DNA from: Pseudorasbora parva
Taxonomy: Eukaryota; Chordata; Actinopteri; Cypriniformes; Gobionidae
DNA: 64,000 nucleotides
Direction: 5' to 3'
Assembly (NCBI RefSeq): GCF_024679245.1
Contig: NC_090177.1
Location: 50,131,353-50,195,352 of the forward strand
This document shows, one piece after another, positions 51,772 through 60,250 of the stretch. Both the position numbers and the translations under genes were made by a program. Positions within the stretch are counted from its first letter, which is position 1, and every line of letters starts with the position of its first letter. Below the pieces are notes generated by a model. The model saw only the letters and a program-made list of their open reading frames with translations. It did not search any database and was not told the DNA's origin.

Positions 51772-53175
51772 TCAGTGGGATGGGTGCACTTGTTTTTCAG
51801 TGCACAAAAGCGTAATCTGTGGCCTGATGTTGGATACGGCTACTCGCAGATCATCCTCAACATCAAGACGTGATCTGTATTTGTTTTTCATGTATGTAAC
51901 AGTGGAAAAAGTCTGCTCGCACAAATAAGTAGAACCAAAAGGAAGCAGTACATCCATTGCCACACCGGATAACTCTCTGTATTCTTCTGCTACTGCGATC
52001 CAAAATTCAGGCAGTGTGGAACTGGAAAATAAAGTTTTAAATGTCCGATCACTGGACAGCTCCAGCAAAGCATCTTCCAGTTTTGTGGGGAGATTACTCC
52101 TAGTTTCAGTGAAAGGTTGCCGTATCCAGTCATACAGTTCTGGTTGCATCTCTTTTGGAAAATACTTATGGAATTGTTCCAAAAGGCCGTGGAGATGACC
52201 AGTGATGTGTGTTTTCAGGTTGCCGAGACTCAGTCCATTCTCCTCCAGATGTTCATCCAGCTCAGGAAACATCTCCACATTGCCTTGTTCAACTCGCTCA
52301 GCCCATCTGTCCAGCTTTTTCACAAATGCATCAATTTTCTCATTCATTGTCAAGATGTTTGTGTTTGGACCTTGTAATGAAAGATTAAGCATGTTAAGCC
52401 TTTCGAATATACAGGCCAAATAAGCAAGTTTTGATAACCAATCTGGATCTGTCAAGTGGTGCGCAAATTCAGATTTAGATTCTTTCAACAACGAGTGCAC
52501 TTCCTCACGCAGTTCGTAAAGCCGGCCGAGTGCCTTCCCGCGAGATAACCACCGGACTTCGGTATGAAACAGCAGCGCTTTGTGCTGTGAGCCCATCTCG
52601 TTGCAAAGGGTGGCTAGCAGTCTACTGGTTACTGGACGTGATTTTATGTGATTTACAATTTTGATTGCACCTTTGAGAACACTGTTAAGCTCACTATCGA
52701 GTGCTTTGCTAGCAAGAGACTCGCGGTGAATTATGCAGTGCGTAAACTTAACATGAGGAGCCACTTCTAAAACCTTTGCCTTGAGTCCCTTGTTTTTACC
52801 TACCATTGCACCAGCACCATCAGTACATATGCCAACACAGTTATCCCATGAAAGTTGCATCTCTTTTAGTCTGGTGTCCAGCTTGTTGAAAATCTCACTG
52901 CCGGTGCAAGTCCCCTCCAGCACTGAGCAGAAGAGCATTTCCTCGTGCATTTTTCCATCAAATGTATATCTGATGAATGCCAGAAACTGAGAAGAATTAG
53001 ACACATCGGTAGATTCGTCAAACTGTAACGCATATTTCTTTCCATTTAACCTATTAATCAATTGACTCTTAATGTGTTTTGAAATATCATGAATACGGCG
53101 AGCTATCGTGTCATTCGACAATGGGACAGTCATAAGCTCATTTGCAATTTTCTCACCATGCATGGCCCGACACAT
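51772..53175 (-). CDS. hAT transposase, catalytic and C-terminal part
   Basis: 467 codons open from the shown methionine, which is only the first Met in this frame and not the true start. Seen in order: DESTD (near residue 53), the CTDGAGAMVGK motif holding the second likely catalytic Asp, a Cys/His pair in HCIIHRESL, the RWLSRG motif followed by a long helical insertion domain, and a C-terminal hATC dimerisation region (FGSTYLCEQTFS, YRSRLDVEDDLR). These match vertebrate domesticated relatives of the ZBED5/FAM200 type and Charlie transposases. It overlaps the N-terminal frame, which lies in another frame, so the full protein cannot be made without a frame change. Confidence 0.92.
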   Translation of the reverse strand: MCRAMHGEKIANELMTVPLSNDTIARRIHDISKHIKSQLINRLNGKKYALQFDESTDVSNSSQFLAFIRYTFDGKMHEEMLFCSVLEGTCTGSEIFNKLDTRLKEMQLSWDNCVGICTDGAGAMVGKNKGLKAKVLEVAPHVKFTHCIIHRESLASKALDSELNSVLKGAIKIVNHIKSRPVTSRLLATLCNEMGSQHKALLFHTEVRWLSRGKALGRLYELREEVHSLLKESKSEFAHHLTDPDWLSKLAYLACIFERLNMLNLSLQGPNTNILTMNEKIDAFVKKLDRWAERVEQGNVEMFPELDEHLEENGLSLGNLKTHITGHLHGLLEQFHKYFPKEMQPELYDWIRQPFTETRSNLPTKLEDALLELSSDRTFKTLFSSSTLPEFWIAVAEEYRELSGVAMDVLLPFGSTYLCEQTFSTVTYMKNKYRSRLDVEDDLRVAVSNIRPQITLLCTEKQVHPSH

Positions 53176-53741
53176 AGCTCAGCTGCGGGCTTAATCAAGG
53201 TTTCCCCGATTGTGTGTGGCTTTTTGGATTGAGCTATCAGGTATGCCACCTCATAAGATGCCTTCAGAGCATTAGCAGTAATTTGGGTTTGTTGTGCGAG
53301 TGTGCGTTTTTGAATCTGTAATTCCTTCTCTTTTCTGCGAAAAAAGTCTATAGGTTTCTCAACACAAGCAGGGTGTCTTGTCTCCAAATGTCTCTGCATT
53401 TTTCCAGGCTTCATACTTTCATGGGCAAGCACTTCTGAACAGATGACACACTGAGGATGGTCCACATCGTTGACAGTAGAGCAAGTGAATCCATACTTTA
53501 TGAATTCCTCTTGATATTTCCGACGTTTCCTACATTGGTCAGAAGGGGTCTTGCTCTTGTGTTTTGTAGAGGTACACGGTTCAGATGATTCAGGCAGACT
53601 GTCCACAATTTCCTCAACATTTTTAGCCTTGCGAATTACAAATTTATCCATTCTTGCAGTTGCAGTTTCCACGTGCAGTTGCATGCAGTATCGATAACTA
53701 GCGATCAGTCGCCGCACGGTGACGTCGTATCTTAGAGTCAT
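53130..53741 (-). CDS. hAT transposase, N-terminal BED zinc-finger part
   Basis: 203 codons. A Lys-rich stretch (KSKTPSDQCRKRRKYQEEF) precedes a BED-type finger with Cys-x2-Cys (CVIC) and His-x4-His (HLETRH), then a helical region ending in HTIGETLIKPAAEL. Family members commonly begin near MDKFVIRK, here about residue 31, so the first 30 codons may not be translated. After AAEL the frame leaves the family pattern, while the matching continuation is found one base out of step in the next frame. A lost base near 53,176 explains this; a programmed shift is not supported by any slippery run seen. Confidence 0.88.
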   Translation of the reverse strand: MTLRYDVTVRRLIASYRYCMQLHVETATARMDKFVIRKAKNVEEIVDSLPESSEPCTSTKHKSKTPSDQCRKRRKYQEEFIKYGFTCSTVNDVDHPQCVICSEVLAHESMKPGKMQRHLETRHPACVEKPIDFFRRKEKELQIQKRTLAQQTQITANALKASYEVAYLIAQSKKPHTIGETLIKPAAELCVGPCMVRKLQMSL

Positions 53742-53911
53742 GAAATATTATTTACATAAAAAAAAACCCTTCTAATCAACTCTGTCTTTAGAAATCCAAA
53801 AAATGTATTTGTAATCTTAATTTTTTAGTATTGAAAAATATTTTTGTAATCAGAAAATACAGAATTTTTTCAAACCAACTCGCGACCCCTTGAAATCATC
53901 CCGCGACCCCC

Positions 53912-53927
53912 AGTTTGAGAACCACTG
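53912..53927 (-). repeat. hAT terminal inverted repeat, right
   Basis: Exact complement of the left 16 bp. Confidence 0.95.
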
Positions 53928-53985
53928 GTCTAGTGGTTAGGATTCGGCGCTCTCACCGCCGCGGCCAGGGTTCGATTCCCGGGAA
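53928..53985 (+). pseudogene. tRNA-Glu (CUC) 3' piece, split by hAT insertion
   Basis: Unit 81. Starts with the second GTCTAGTG copy, then carries the anticodon arm with CTC and an intact B box. Five bases (a GTCAG-type loss) are missing from the 3' acceptor strand, so this copy was also damaged independently of the insertion. Confidence 0.93.
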
Positions 53986-54039
53986 CATTCTTTTTCCCTC
54001 CAACACAGCCAAGAAAGTGTTTGCATGTGAAAAATAACC

Positions 54040-54126
54040 TCCTTCGAGCCGGAGTCGAACCAGCAACCTAAGGATTTCCAACCTTCCACCTACAGTCCTC
54101 CGCTCTACCAGCTGAGCTATCGAAGG
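54040..54126 (-). tRNA. tRNA-Tyr (GUA)
   Basis: Unit 81; intron I1; one G-to-A type change next to the T arm (GGTTGCTGG). Terminator T5 modified to TTATTTTT but still a T run. Confidence 0.88.
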
Positions 54127-54392
54127 CACAGAGGTTACAAACGAAACCTAGACCTATCAGAAACTTCTGATCCATAGTCAGACGCGTTTTCCATTAGGCC
54201 ACTGGCCCACCGGTCTGGTGCCTTGCAGGTGTTTACACGTCTTGTTGGTGATTGACTCGACTGTTTCTCAGTGGAAAAACTGTGATCCAGAGTAAGAGAT
54301 TCTCTCCAGGAGGAAAAGGCTAGCCTTAGACGTTGCAGCAAAATCTGGTAGAGGCCCACAGCCAGGATTTAGGAGGCGAATCAGAAAGTCCT

Positions 54393-54464
54393 TCCCTGGT
54401 TGTCTAGTGGTTAGGATTCGGCGCTCTCACCGCCGCGGCCCGGATTTGAATCCCGGTCAGGGAA
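54393..54464 (+). tRNA. tRNA-Glu (CUC), B-box-defective class
   Basis: Unit 82; A53/U56, plus a T-loop change (GATTTGAATCC) and a changed base at G10 or nearby in the D arm. Confidence 0.68.
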
Positions 54465-54518
54465 CATGCTTTTGCCCTGCAACTTAGCCAAGAAAGGGTT
54501 TGCGTGTGAAAAGGGACC

Positions 54519-54605
54519 TCCTTCGAGCCGGAGTCGAATCAGCGACCTAAGGATTGCCAATGTTTCACCTACAGTCCTCTGCTCTACCAGCTGAGCTATC
54601 GAAGG
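54519..54605 (-). tRNA. tRNA-Tyr (GUA), variant
   Basis: Unit 82; intron GTGAAACATTGGCA; D-stem and T-stem changes (GATTCGACTCC). Weak. Confidence 0.75.
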
Positions 54606-54885
54606 CACAGAAGTTACGAACGAAACCTCAACCTATCAGAAATTTCTGATCCATAGTCAGACGCGTTTTCCATTAGGCCACTGGCCCACCGGTATGGCGC
54701 CTTGCAGGTGTTTACACGTCTTGTTGGTAATTGACTGGACTGTTTCTCAGTGGAAGAACTGTGATCCAGAGTCAGAGACTCTCTCCAGGACAAAAAGGCT
54801 AGCCTTAGTGGTCTAGCTTGAGAAGTTGCAGCAAAACCCGGTAGAGGCCCACAGTCAGGATTTAGAAGGCTCATCGAAAAGTCCT

Positions 54886-54957
54886 TCCCTGGTGGTCTAG
54901 TGGTTAGGATTCGGCGCTCTCACCGGCGCGGCCCGGGTTCGATTCCCGGTCAGGGAA
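54886..54957 (+). tRNA. tRNA-Glu (CUC)
   Basis: Unit 83; B box intact; one C-to-G change in the 3' anticodon stem (CACCGGCG). Last complete tRNA gene of the array. Confidence 0.88.
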
Positions 54958-55011
54958 CATTCTTTTTCCCTCCAACACGGCCAAGAAAGTGTTTGCATGT
55001 GAAAAATGACC

Positions 55012-55043
55012 TCCTTCGAGCCGGAGTCGAACCAGCGACCTAA
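55012..55043 (-). pseudogene. tRNA-Tyr 3' fragment at array end
   Basis: Unit 83. Only the T arm and 3' acceptor strand are present, then the sequence switches to AT-rich DNA. Marks the right edge of the array. Confidence 0.93.
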
Positions 55044-55424
55044 TATTTATGTATTATAGTGTATGTATACATATCGTTATACATACTCACATATACACAT
55101 ACTTAATATTGTTTCCTCTACACATAAACCTTTAATAATAATTTTATTATTAATAATAATAATAATACAATTTAAAAACAAGTGCACAGTATAATACTTT
55201 AGCATTAAATATGGCTGGAAGATAAAGAACAGAGCCAATCAAGAGAGAAAATGAAAAGTATCACAGATACAAGTGTGTTATTTTCTCATATTTTGTAACC
55301 ACTGCTGATTAGTGAGTGTTTCTTTATTTGGGCAAAATATTTTGCCTTTGTACTGGCTATGGCCAGTTTCTTGTGTGCGAAATTGGCCACGTTTTCTGCA
55401 CGTATTTTATTTTACAGAGCGATT
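55044..55424. other. AT-rich intergenic stretch
   Basis: No gene seen. Contains TATACATA-rich sequence at 55,044-55,110 and an AAT/ATT microsatellite at about 55,130-55,168. Separates the array from the last exon of the minus-strand protein gene. Confidence 0.8.
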
Positions 55425-56264
55425 TTATGACAGTTTGGTTGGGGTGGCTGTGTCTTTTGCAGGTGGGTCAGAGGAAATTGCTCCAGGGTTAATGGTGGAA
55501 AATGGGGCTGGGCAGGGCAACAGTAGCATCTGAGACACAACAGGGGCAGTGGGTGTGTCAGGAACCAATGGGTGTGTTGCTGTCGGCTTTGGAAAAATTG
55601 TCCTTGGCTGGTGGAACGTGGCAGTTGGTGTGGCAGATGTGCAGGTTGATGAGGGCTGGATCTTCCTGAACTTCGTCTTTGCCTGTCCAGCTGTGTCTGG
55701 TGGCATCTGGTAGTGATGCAGCTGGTCGCTATATTGTGGAGGCACAACAGGCTGCACTTGTGCTGGAGGCAGAGCATCCAATGCCACTGGACGTGCCTCT
55801 GGAAGCTTCAACCCTTGCAACAGCACTGAGACCTCCTGACCCTTTAAACATTCATTGTGCCACGTTGTAAGGGTCCTTTGGTTTACCTCCACTAGCTGAA
55901 GGGTTGTTTCGCTCATTACGGTTCCATTGCTCAGGATTAGCTGCCGAATTTTTCTATAATCTTGAAGAATGAGATCCCATCTGGACAGAGATTCTGAAAC
56001 ACACCTCTTTGTGCTTTCGACGCCAGGAGTGAAGACAGCTTTCTTTTTAGGGGACCTAAAACGTCCTGTAAGTAGCCTGTCTTGATAACGAGCAGCATAC
56101 ATGACCTTGTCTTTATCAAATTGGTCCAGGTTCTGCCACAAACCCACAATGATCGCAGCTTGTTGGTTAGTAAGTGTGAGGCCCGTCTGTGTGCGCAGCT
56201 CTACCAGATACTCCGCCAACTCATCCACCCGGTCCATTCCAGGAATGCAGTGCTCGTCAACAGC
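55425..56264 (-). CDS. Fish DUF6729-type family protein, last exon (exon 6)
   Basis: Acceptor TTTTTTAG at 56,265-56,272, exon opens in phase 0 with AVDEHCIPGMDRVDELAEYL and runs to a stop at 55,425. The first 150 or so residues are predicted helical and include RTQTGLTL, VGLWQNL, SPKKK, DYRKIRQLIL and TLQLVEVNQRTL; the rest is Pro/Thr/Gln-rich. I recall this order from an uncharacterised, highly expanded fish protein family; function unknown. Compared with that family it seems to lack a stretch after VESTKRCV. Confidence 0.72.
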   Translation of the reverse strand, partial: AVDEHCIPGMDRVDELAEYLVELRTQTGLTLTNQQAAIIVGLWQNLDQFDKDKVMYAARYQDRLLTGRFRSPKKKAVFTPGVESTKRCVSESLSRWDLILQDYRKIRQLILSNGTVMSETTLQLVEVNQRTLTTWHNECLKGQEVSVLLQGLKLPEARPVALDALPPAQVQPVVPPQYSDQLHHYQMPPDTAGQAKTKFRKIQPSSTCTSATPTATFHQPRTIFPKPTATHPLVPDTPTAPVVSQMLLLPCPAPFSTINPGAISSDPPAKDTATPTKLS

Positions 56265-56386
56265 CTAAAAAATATAACTGTTGGTTAGGTAATTACATGC
56301 TTTGTGAAATTTGTGAGTTTGTGAATTTGCTGCTTGAGGGTGAATGACTAAATGAGTAACAATTTGTCTAGAAAAGGAAATTTTAC

Positions 56387-57244
56387 CATTGCTGAGGGCA
56401 GAGGTGTAGCTGATGGAGTCTGGACACCAGGTACTGGTGAAGCCTGGACACAGGGCAGAGGTGCAGCGGGTGGAGCTGGGACATAGGGCAGAAGTGCAGC
56501 GGGTGGAGCTTGGACACAGGGCAGAGGTGCAGCGGGTGGAGCTTGGACACAGGGCAGAGGTGCAGCGGGTGGAGCTTGGACACAGGGCAGAGGTGCAGCG
56601 GGTGGAGCTTGGACACAGGGCAGAGGTGTAGCGGGTGGAGCTTGGACACAGGGCAGAGGTGCAGCGGGTGGAGCTGGGACATAGGGCAGAAGTGCAGCGG
56701 GTGGAGCTTGGACACAGGGCAGAGGTGCAGCGGGTGGAGCTTGGACACAGGGCAGAGGTGCAGCGGGTGGAGCTTGGACACAGGGCAGAGGTGCAGCGGG
56801 TGGAGCTTGGACACAGGGCAGAGGTGCAGCGGGTGGAGCTTGGCACAGGGCAGAGGTGCAGCGGGTGGAGCTTGGACACAGGGCAGAGGTGCAGCGGGTG
56901 GAGCTTGGACACAGGGCAGAGGTGCAGCGGGTGGAGCTTGGACATAGGGCAGAAGTGCAGCGCGTGGAGCTTGGACACAGGGAAGAGGTGCAGTGGGTGG
57001 AGCTTGGACACTGTTGAAGTGTCAAGTTGAACTGGTGGACTTGAAAGGAACAAGTCATCTGATGCCAAAAGATTTGCCACTGTGGCTTCCTCTCCCAACA
57101 AGTCAATGAAACCCTCATCCTCTTCCACTTGCTCCTCCACATTTATCTCCTCCAGTAACTGAGAGGTCCTATCAGAGGTAGGGCACATGTCCTCCAGGGG
57201 CTGACTATTCTGCCTCAACAAGTACTGCACTCCAATGAGCTCCC
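56387..57244 (-). CDS. Same gene, exon 5, with coding minisatellite
   Basis: Acceptor TTTCCTCAG before 57,244; opens GELIGVQYLLRQNSQPLED, continuing a conserved YTG/GELIG junction from exon 4, then an acidic stretch (EEQVEEDEGF). From 57,010 leftwards it becomes a 33-bp minisatellite (11-residue units). Donor ATG|GTAAAA at 56,387/56,386. The incoming frame reaches the donor in phase 1, but exon 6 needs phase 0, so the exon is one base out of step; one repeat copy near 56,843 lacks a base. Either the gene is broken or part of this exon is spliced out. Confidence 0.62.
56453..57010. repeat. 33-bp minisatellite, about 17 copies
   Basis: Consensus 33 bp on + starts GGGCAGAGGTGCAGCGGG and ends GGAGCTTGGACACA. 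Since 33 is a multiple of 3 and the unit has no stop in several frames, long open frames occur on both strands. On the gene strand the three frames read KLHPLHLCPVS, PSSTRCTSALC or APPAAPLPCVQ repeats. One copy at about 56,843 is 32 bp. Confidence 0.95.
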
Positions 57245-57574
57245 CTGAGGAAATATTTGTAACAGAAAACATTTTAAAGGAAATGAATCAGAAAGGTTAA
57301 TTCTGAAATGTAGTAAATATTTTTAAATAAATATTCAGCTTCTGCATAAACAAAAAATATGTAACTCAGAGGACATTGTAAAAAGACAGAATTACTCTAT
57401 ATTCTAGTATGTAATTTATTTTCCCTGAAACCTACAACAAAGAGTCCAGTATGCAAAAATTCTGATGGTATAATTTTTCTCTGATCTGTCAAAATGACAT
57501 TATTGACCAGAAGCACTTGCAGTTTTAACAAAAACATGCTACCTAGTGAACTGCATTGATCAAAATATGTTTAC
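57245..57574 (-). other. Intron 4, 330 bp
   Basis: Bounded by donor ACAG|GTAAAC at 57,575/57,574 and acceptor TTTCCTCAG; AT-rich, nothing else seen. Confidence 0.7.
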
Positions 57575-57877
57575 CTGTGTAAACTGCAGGTGAAGTGAAG
57601 CTAGTGACCAATTTCCTGCCATACAACTTATAATGCGTTCGATTTATATAGCGCTTTTCTAGGCACTCAAAGCGCTTTACATAGAAGGGGGGAATCTCCT
57701 CAACCACCACCAATTTATTGTAGTTCTCGTTGACAGAGTAAACCAGCTCCCCTGTGTAAGTACGCAGGGTTGAACCTCCACCTCCACCTGCAACAGCAGC
57801 TGCAGCCCGGTCCTGATTCCAGCGTAACAAACCTTCCAGGAGGTAAATCTGGAAGTTCAGGCTGTTTGCGCTATTCC
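57575..57877 (-). CDS. Same gene, exon 4, with exonised repeat
   Basis: 303 bp, phase 1 at both ends. Acceptor TTATTCTAG before 57,877. Reads NSANSLNFQIYLLEGLLRWN then DRAAAAVAG and ends SFTSPAVYTG. Between VNENYN and LYGRK sits about 28 residues (KLVVVEEIPPFYVKRFE and onward) encoded by a common fish repeat at about 57,632-57,714; it is in frame and has no stop. Confidence 0.75.
57632..57714 (-). repeat. Teleost interspersed repeat fragment inside exon 4
   Basis: On the minus strand it reads TGTAAAGCGCTTTGAGTG, then AAAAGCGCTATATAAAT, the widely scattered 3' tail of a fish SINE/LINE-like repeat. Family name not assigned. Confidence 0.75.
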
Positions 57878-58007
57878 CTAGAATAAGAAATAGAAAGCCA
57901 AACATTGTTTTAAGAAATTACAAAAGAGAAAATGCAATCGGTTTACTGCAAGTATATAAATAAACAGGAATTAGTGGCAAGATATGGTCTATTCTGTCAT
58001 GACAAAC
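57878..58007 (-). other. Intron 3, 130 bp
   Basis: Donor CCAG|GTTTGT, acceptor TTCTAG; no feature seen inside. Confidence 0.72.
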
Positions 58008-58179
58008 CTGGAATAAATCTGTTTAGGTGGCAGTGAAATGATTCCAGGGAAGTGGAGCCTCTGGCACACCTATATGTTTTTAGAACAATCCCGCCCTTGT
58101 TTATGGTTCCAGTTTCCGTGTAGAGGGGCACATCTGGAGGGTCCTGAATACAGGTAATGTGCCGCCTCTGGACTTCCCA
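58008..58179 (-). CDS. Same gene, exon 3 (short)
   Basis: 57 codons plus one base: WEVQRRHITCIQDPPDVPLY, then TETG, YRCARGSTSLESFH and RFIPG. Cys/His residues may form a metal site (inference). The right boundary is uncertain: the frame is open a little further but runs into the repeat-rich insertion, and a clean acceptor was not found, so this may be the second half of exon 2. Confidence 0.7.
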
Positions 58180-58877
58180 TATGAAAAAAACCTATATGGT
58201 TCATATATAGCGACCATATATGTTCCTTACTTAAATCAGTCAGAATTATCTTATATGTTTAATGTAAGTCCCATATATGTCATACACAAAATCAGACCGT
58301 TTATGGCCCATTTCATACTAAAAATCACACAGAAAACTTTTGGGTCATGTATGAATCCTGCAAAAATCTTATATGAGTTTTACATGTAAACAGTATGCAA
58401 TGGTATATGGTATTAGTAGAAAATACATGATATTCATATACAAATCATATAAAGTTCTTATACTGAATCATATGCTAGTCATATTAAAGTCTTATAGGAT
58501 TTATTTATATTTTGTGTCATTTGTTTATATGCTTTTTATACAGATGTCATATTTTTTTAATAGGGAAATGGTGTGTTAGCTCTTCAAGTTTATATAATAT
58601 ACATATAAACAACATATAATAATCATACATGATTTCAGTCAATATTACAACATCTCTGCATATACTAACCATATATGATTTCAATCAATGACATGCACAA
58701 ATTTGTGATGGAAACACTTTTATTTCAACACAAAATGAAACACTCAAATTATACTCCACATGAGTAATTTACAATTCCAACTTGATAGCAAACTGAACTT
58801 TGCTCAGGAAAAAAACAAAACCCAAAAAACAACAACAAAATACACTGAACACAGTGTCATGGCCATCAATCAAAGAT

Positions 58878-59610
58878 AATGAACGGATTAGTTCATCCCA
58901 AAATGAAAATTGACTGATCATTTACTCACCCCCATCTCATCCAAGATGTTCACGTCTTTATTTCTTCAGTGGAAAAGAAATTAAGTTTCTTGAAGAAAAC
59001 ATTCCAGGATTGTTCATCATATAATGCTTTTCAGTTACAACCAAAATGGTGAAGGTCCAAATCAACGCCGTTTCAAAGGGCTTCATAGCCTCTGCGTGAT
59101 CCCGGATGAGGAATAGGGTCTAATCTAGTCAAACGATCAGTCATTTAAAAAAATTAATATACTTTTCAACCTTAATTGTTCAACTTGCTCAGCTCTGCGA
59201 GGTGCCAAGGATGAGTTAATCACGTGTAAATGGTCACATAGACGTAGGCAGAAGTCCCGCCCTCGTGTCTACGAAGCGCTCATGTGAAGACTAATACAAA
59301 CGCCCTTTAGCAAAAACACTCAATTTTCAACTTCAAAATCATCCAGTATCGTTGTTTTATATTATTTTTATTTGCTAGAGGGCATTTGTATTAGTCTTCA
59401 CATGAGTGCTTTGTAAACACGAAGGCGGAACTGCATTGATTTGGACCTTCAGTATTTTGGTTGCAACTAAAAACCATTATATGATGAAAAATCCTGGAAT
59501 ATTTTCTTCAAAAAACTGAATTTCTTTTCGACTGAAAAAAGAAAGACATGAACATCTTGGATGACATGGGGGTGAGTAAATTATCAGGACATTTTAAAAA
59601 AATCATTTAA
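58878..59610. mobile_element. Fold-back MITE-like element
   Basis: Long imperfect inverted repeat: 58,912-59,066 (TCACCCCCATCTCATCCAAG ... GGTCCAAATCAACG) matches the complement of about 59,434-59,590, and an inner pair around 59,262-59,310 matches 59,378-59,425 (TGTATTAGTCTTCACATGAG). A GTTCATCCCAAAATGAAAAT start at 58,889 has its complement-like end TTTTTGGGTGAACTAAA near 60,125-60,142, so the real element may reach 60,146. Confidence 0.7.
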
Positions 59611-60147
59611 AAAAGGCCTTCTGAAGAGAAGCTATGCATTTTTTATTAGAAAAATATCCATATTTTTGACTTTAGACTAAAATATCTATCTTCCGGCAGT
59701 CAACCGTGTGTGTCTACTTACGCCAAAAGAGTGACCTCTGACCTGAAGCATGATGTATTGATGAATGCGGATATGCAGAGAATAGAGGAAAACAAAACAC
59801 TGGTCACAAATTTGAATTTAAAGAGGATTCGATAAAAGAGAAGCGCTTGATTTTGTTGCCCAGAGAGACGTTGAAGCTTACGCTACTCCTACATCGCATC
59901 ACTCGGATCACTCTCTGGTCCCAAGTCGTCTGCCATGAGCTGGTTATTTTAGTCAATAAGGTTATAAATATGGATATCTATATCAGGATCTATGTCAATT
60001 ACTATATTAACTTATTTCACATAGTAATTATAGTACACATATTAAAGCTTTATTTGTTGTGCTCTGAAAATAAATGAACGTCTTATGGGTTTGGAACGAC
60101 ATGAGGGTCATTTTAACAACATACATTTTTGGGTGAACTAAACGTTA

Positions 60148-60250
60148 AAAATTGACAAAGTTTAATAAATACTGTAATAATGTATTGCTCATTGTTAGTT
60201 CATGTTAGTTAATACATTACAATAAAGTCTCATTTGTTAACATTAGTTCA
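60148..60250. repeat. Fish interspersed repeat fragment
   Basis: TTAGTTCATGTTAGTTAATA ... CTCATTTGTTAACATTAG is a palindromic sequence very common in cyprinid DNA; family not assigned. Confidence 0.5.

Larger units (their letters stand above)
51403..53927 (-). mobile_element. hAT DNA transposon (Charlie/ZBED-like), 2,525 bp
   Basis: Ends are perfect 16-bp inverted repeats (CAGTGGTTCTCAAACT at 51,403-51,418 and its complement at 53,912-53,927), and similar GACCCC-containing bases continue inward. Flanked by 8-bp duplications. The coding strand is minus: a BED-finger N-terminal part and a hAT transposase part, separated by a frameshift. About 350 bp on the left and 190 bp on the right are AT-rich non-coding ends. 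Inserted in the D arm of a tRNA-Glu gene. Young enough for intact ends but likely not autonomous. Confidence 0.96.
1..55043. repeat. Tandem tRNA gene array (Glu-CUC, Tyr, Glu-UUC, Arg)
   Basis: Continuous tandem array of 83 units of two kinds (long about 1,092 bp, short 493 bp), enters from beyond the left end and stops inside a Tyr gene at 55,043. Units between about 1 and 48 kb are nearly identical, those from 48 to 55 kb are clearly more diverged and their short period is 495 bp. Glu(CUC) and Tyr converge with a 54-bp gap that holds a T-run terminator for each strand. Bases 1-11 are the 5' end of an Arg relic on - and 12-209 are ordinary short-unit spacer. Confidence 0.97.
50545..55043. 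repeat. Higher-order block 20: broken terminal block
   Basis: Units 80-83. The long unit 80 has lost its Arg gene and right spacer: the sequence jumps at about 51,277-51,291 from Glu(UUC)-Arg spacer to short-unit spacer, with a duplicated GGTAATGAATGGTAAC at the joint. Unit 81 is split by the hAT element. Arg relic 5' ends at 54208 and 54687. The array ends inside the Tyr gene of unit 83. Confidence 0.88.

Noticed and set aside
51574..51873. 99-codon plus-strand open frame inside the hAT element
   Set aside because: Lies in the AT-rich 3' end and overlaps the transposase C-terminus antisense; no domain.
53130..53200. Programmed ribosomal frameshift joining the two transposase parts
   Set aside because: No slippery heptamer or downstream structure was evident; a lost base is simpler.
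1..55043. CRISPR-like array because of regular spacing
   Set aside because: Units are 493/1,092 bp and filled with eukaryotic tRNA genes; there are no short direct repeats with unique spacers.
56510..57030. Plus-strand open frames of 130-145 codons over the minisatellite
   Set aside because: Product of the stop-free 33-bp repeat; the minus strand has splice signals and flanking coding sequence.
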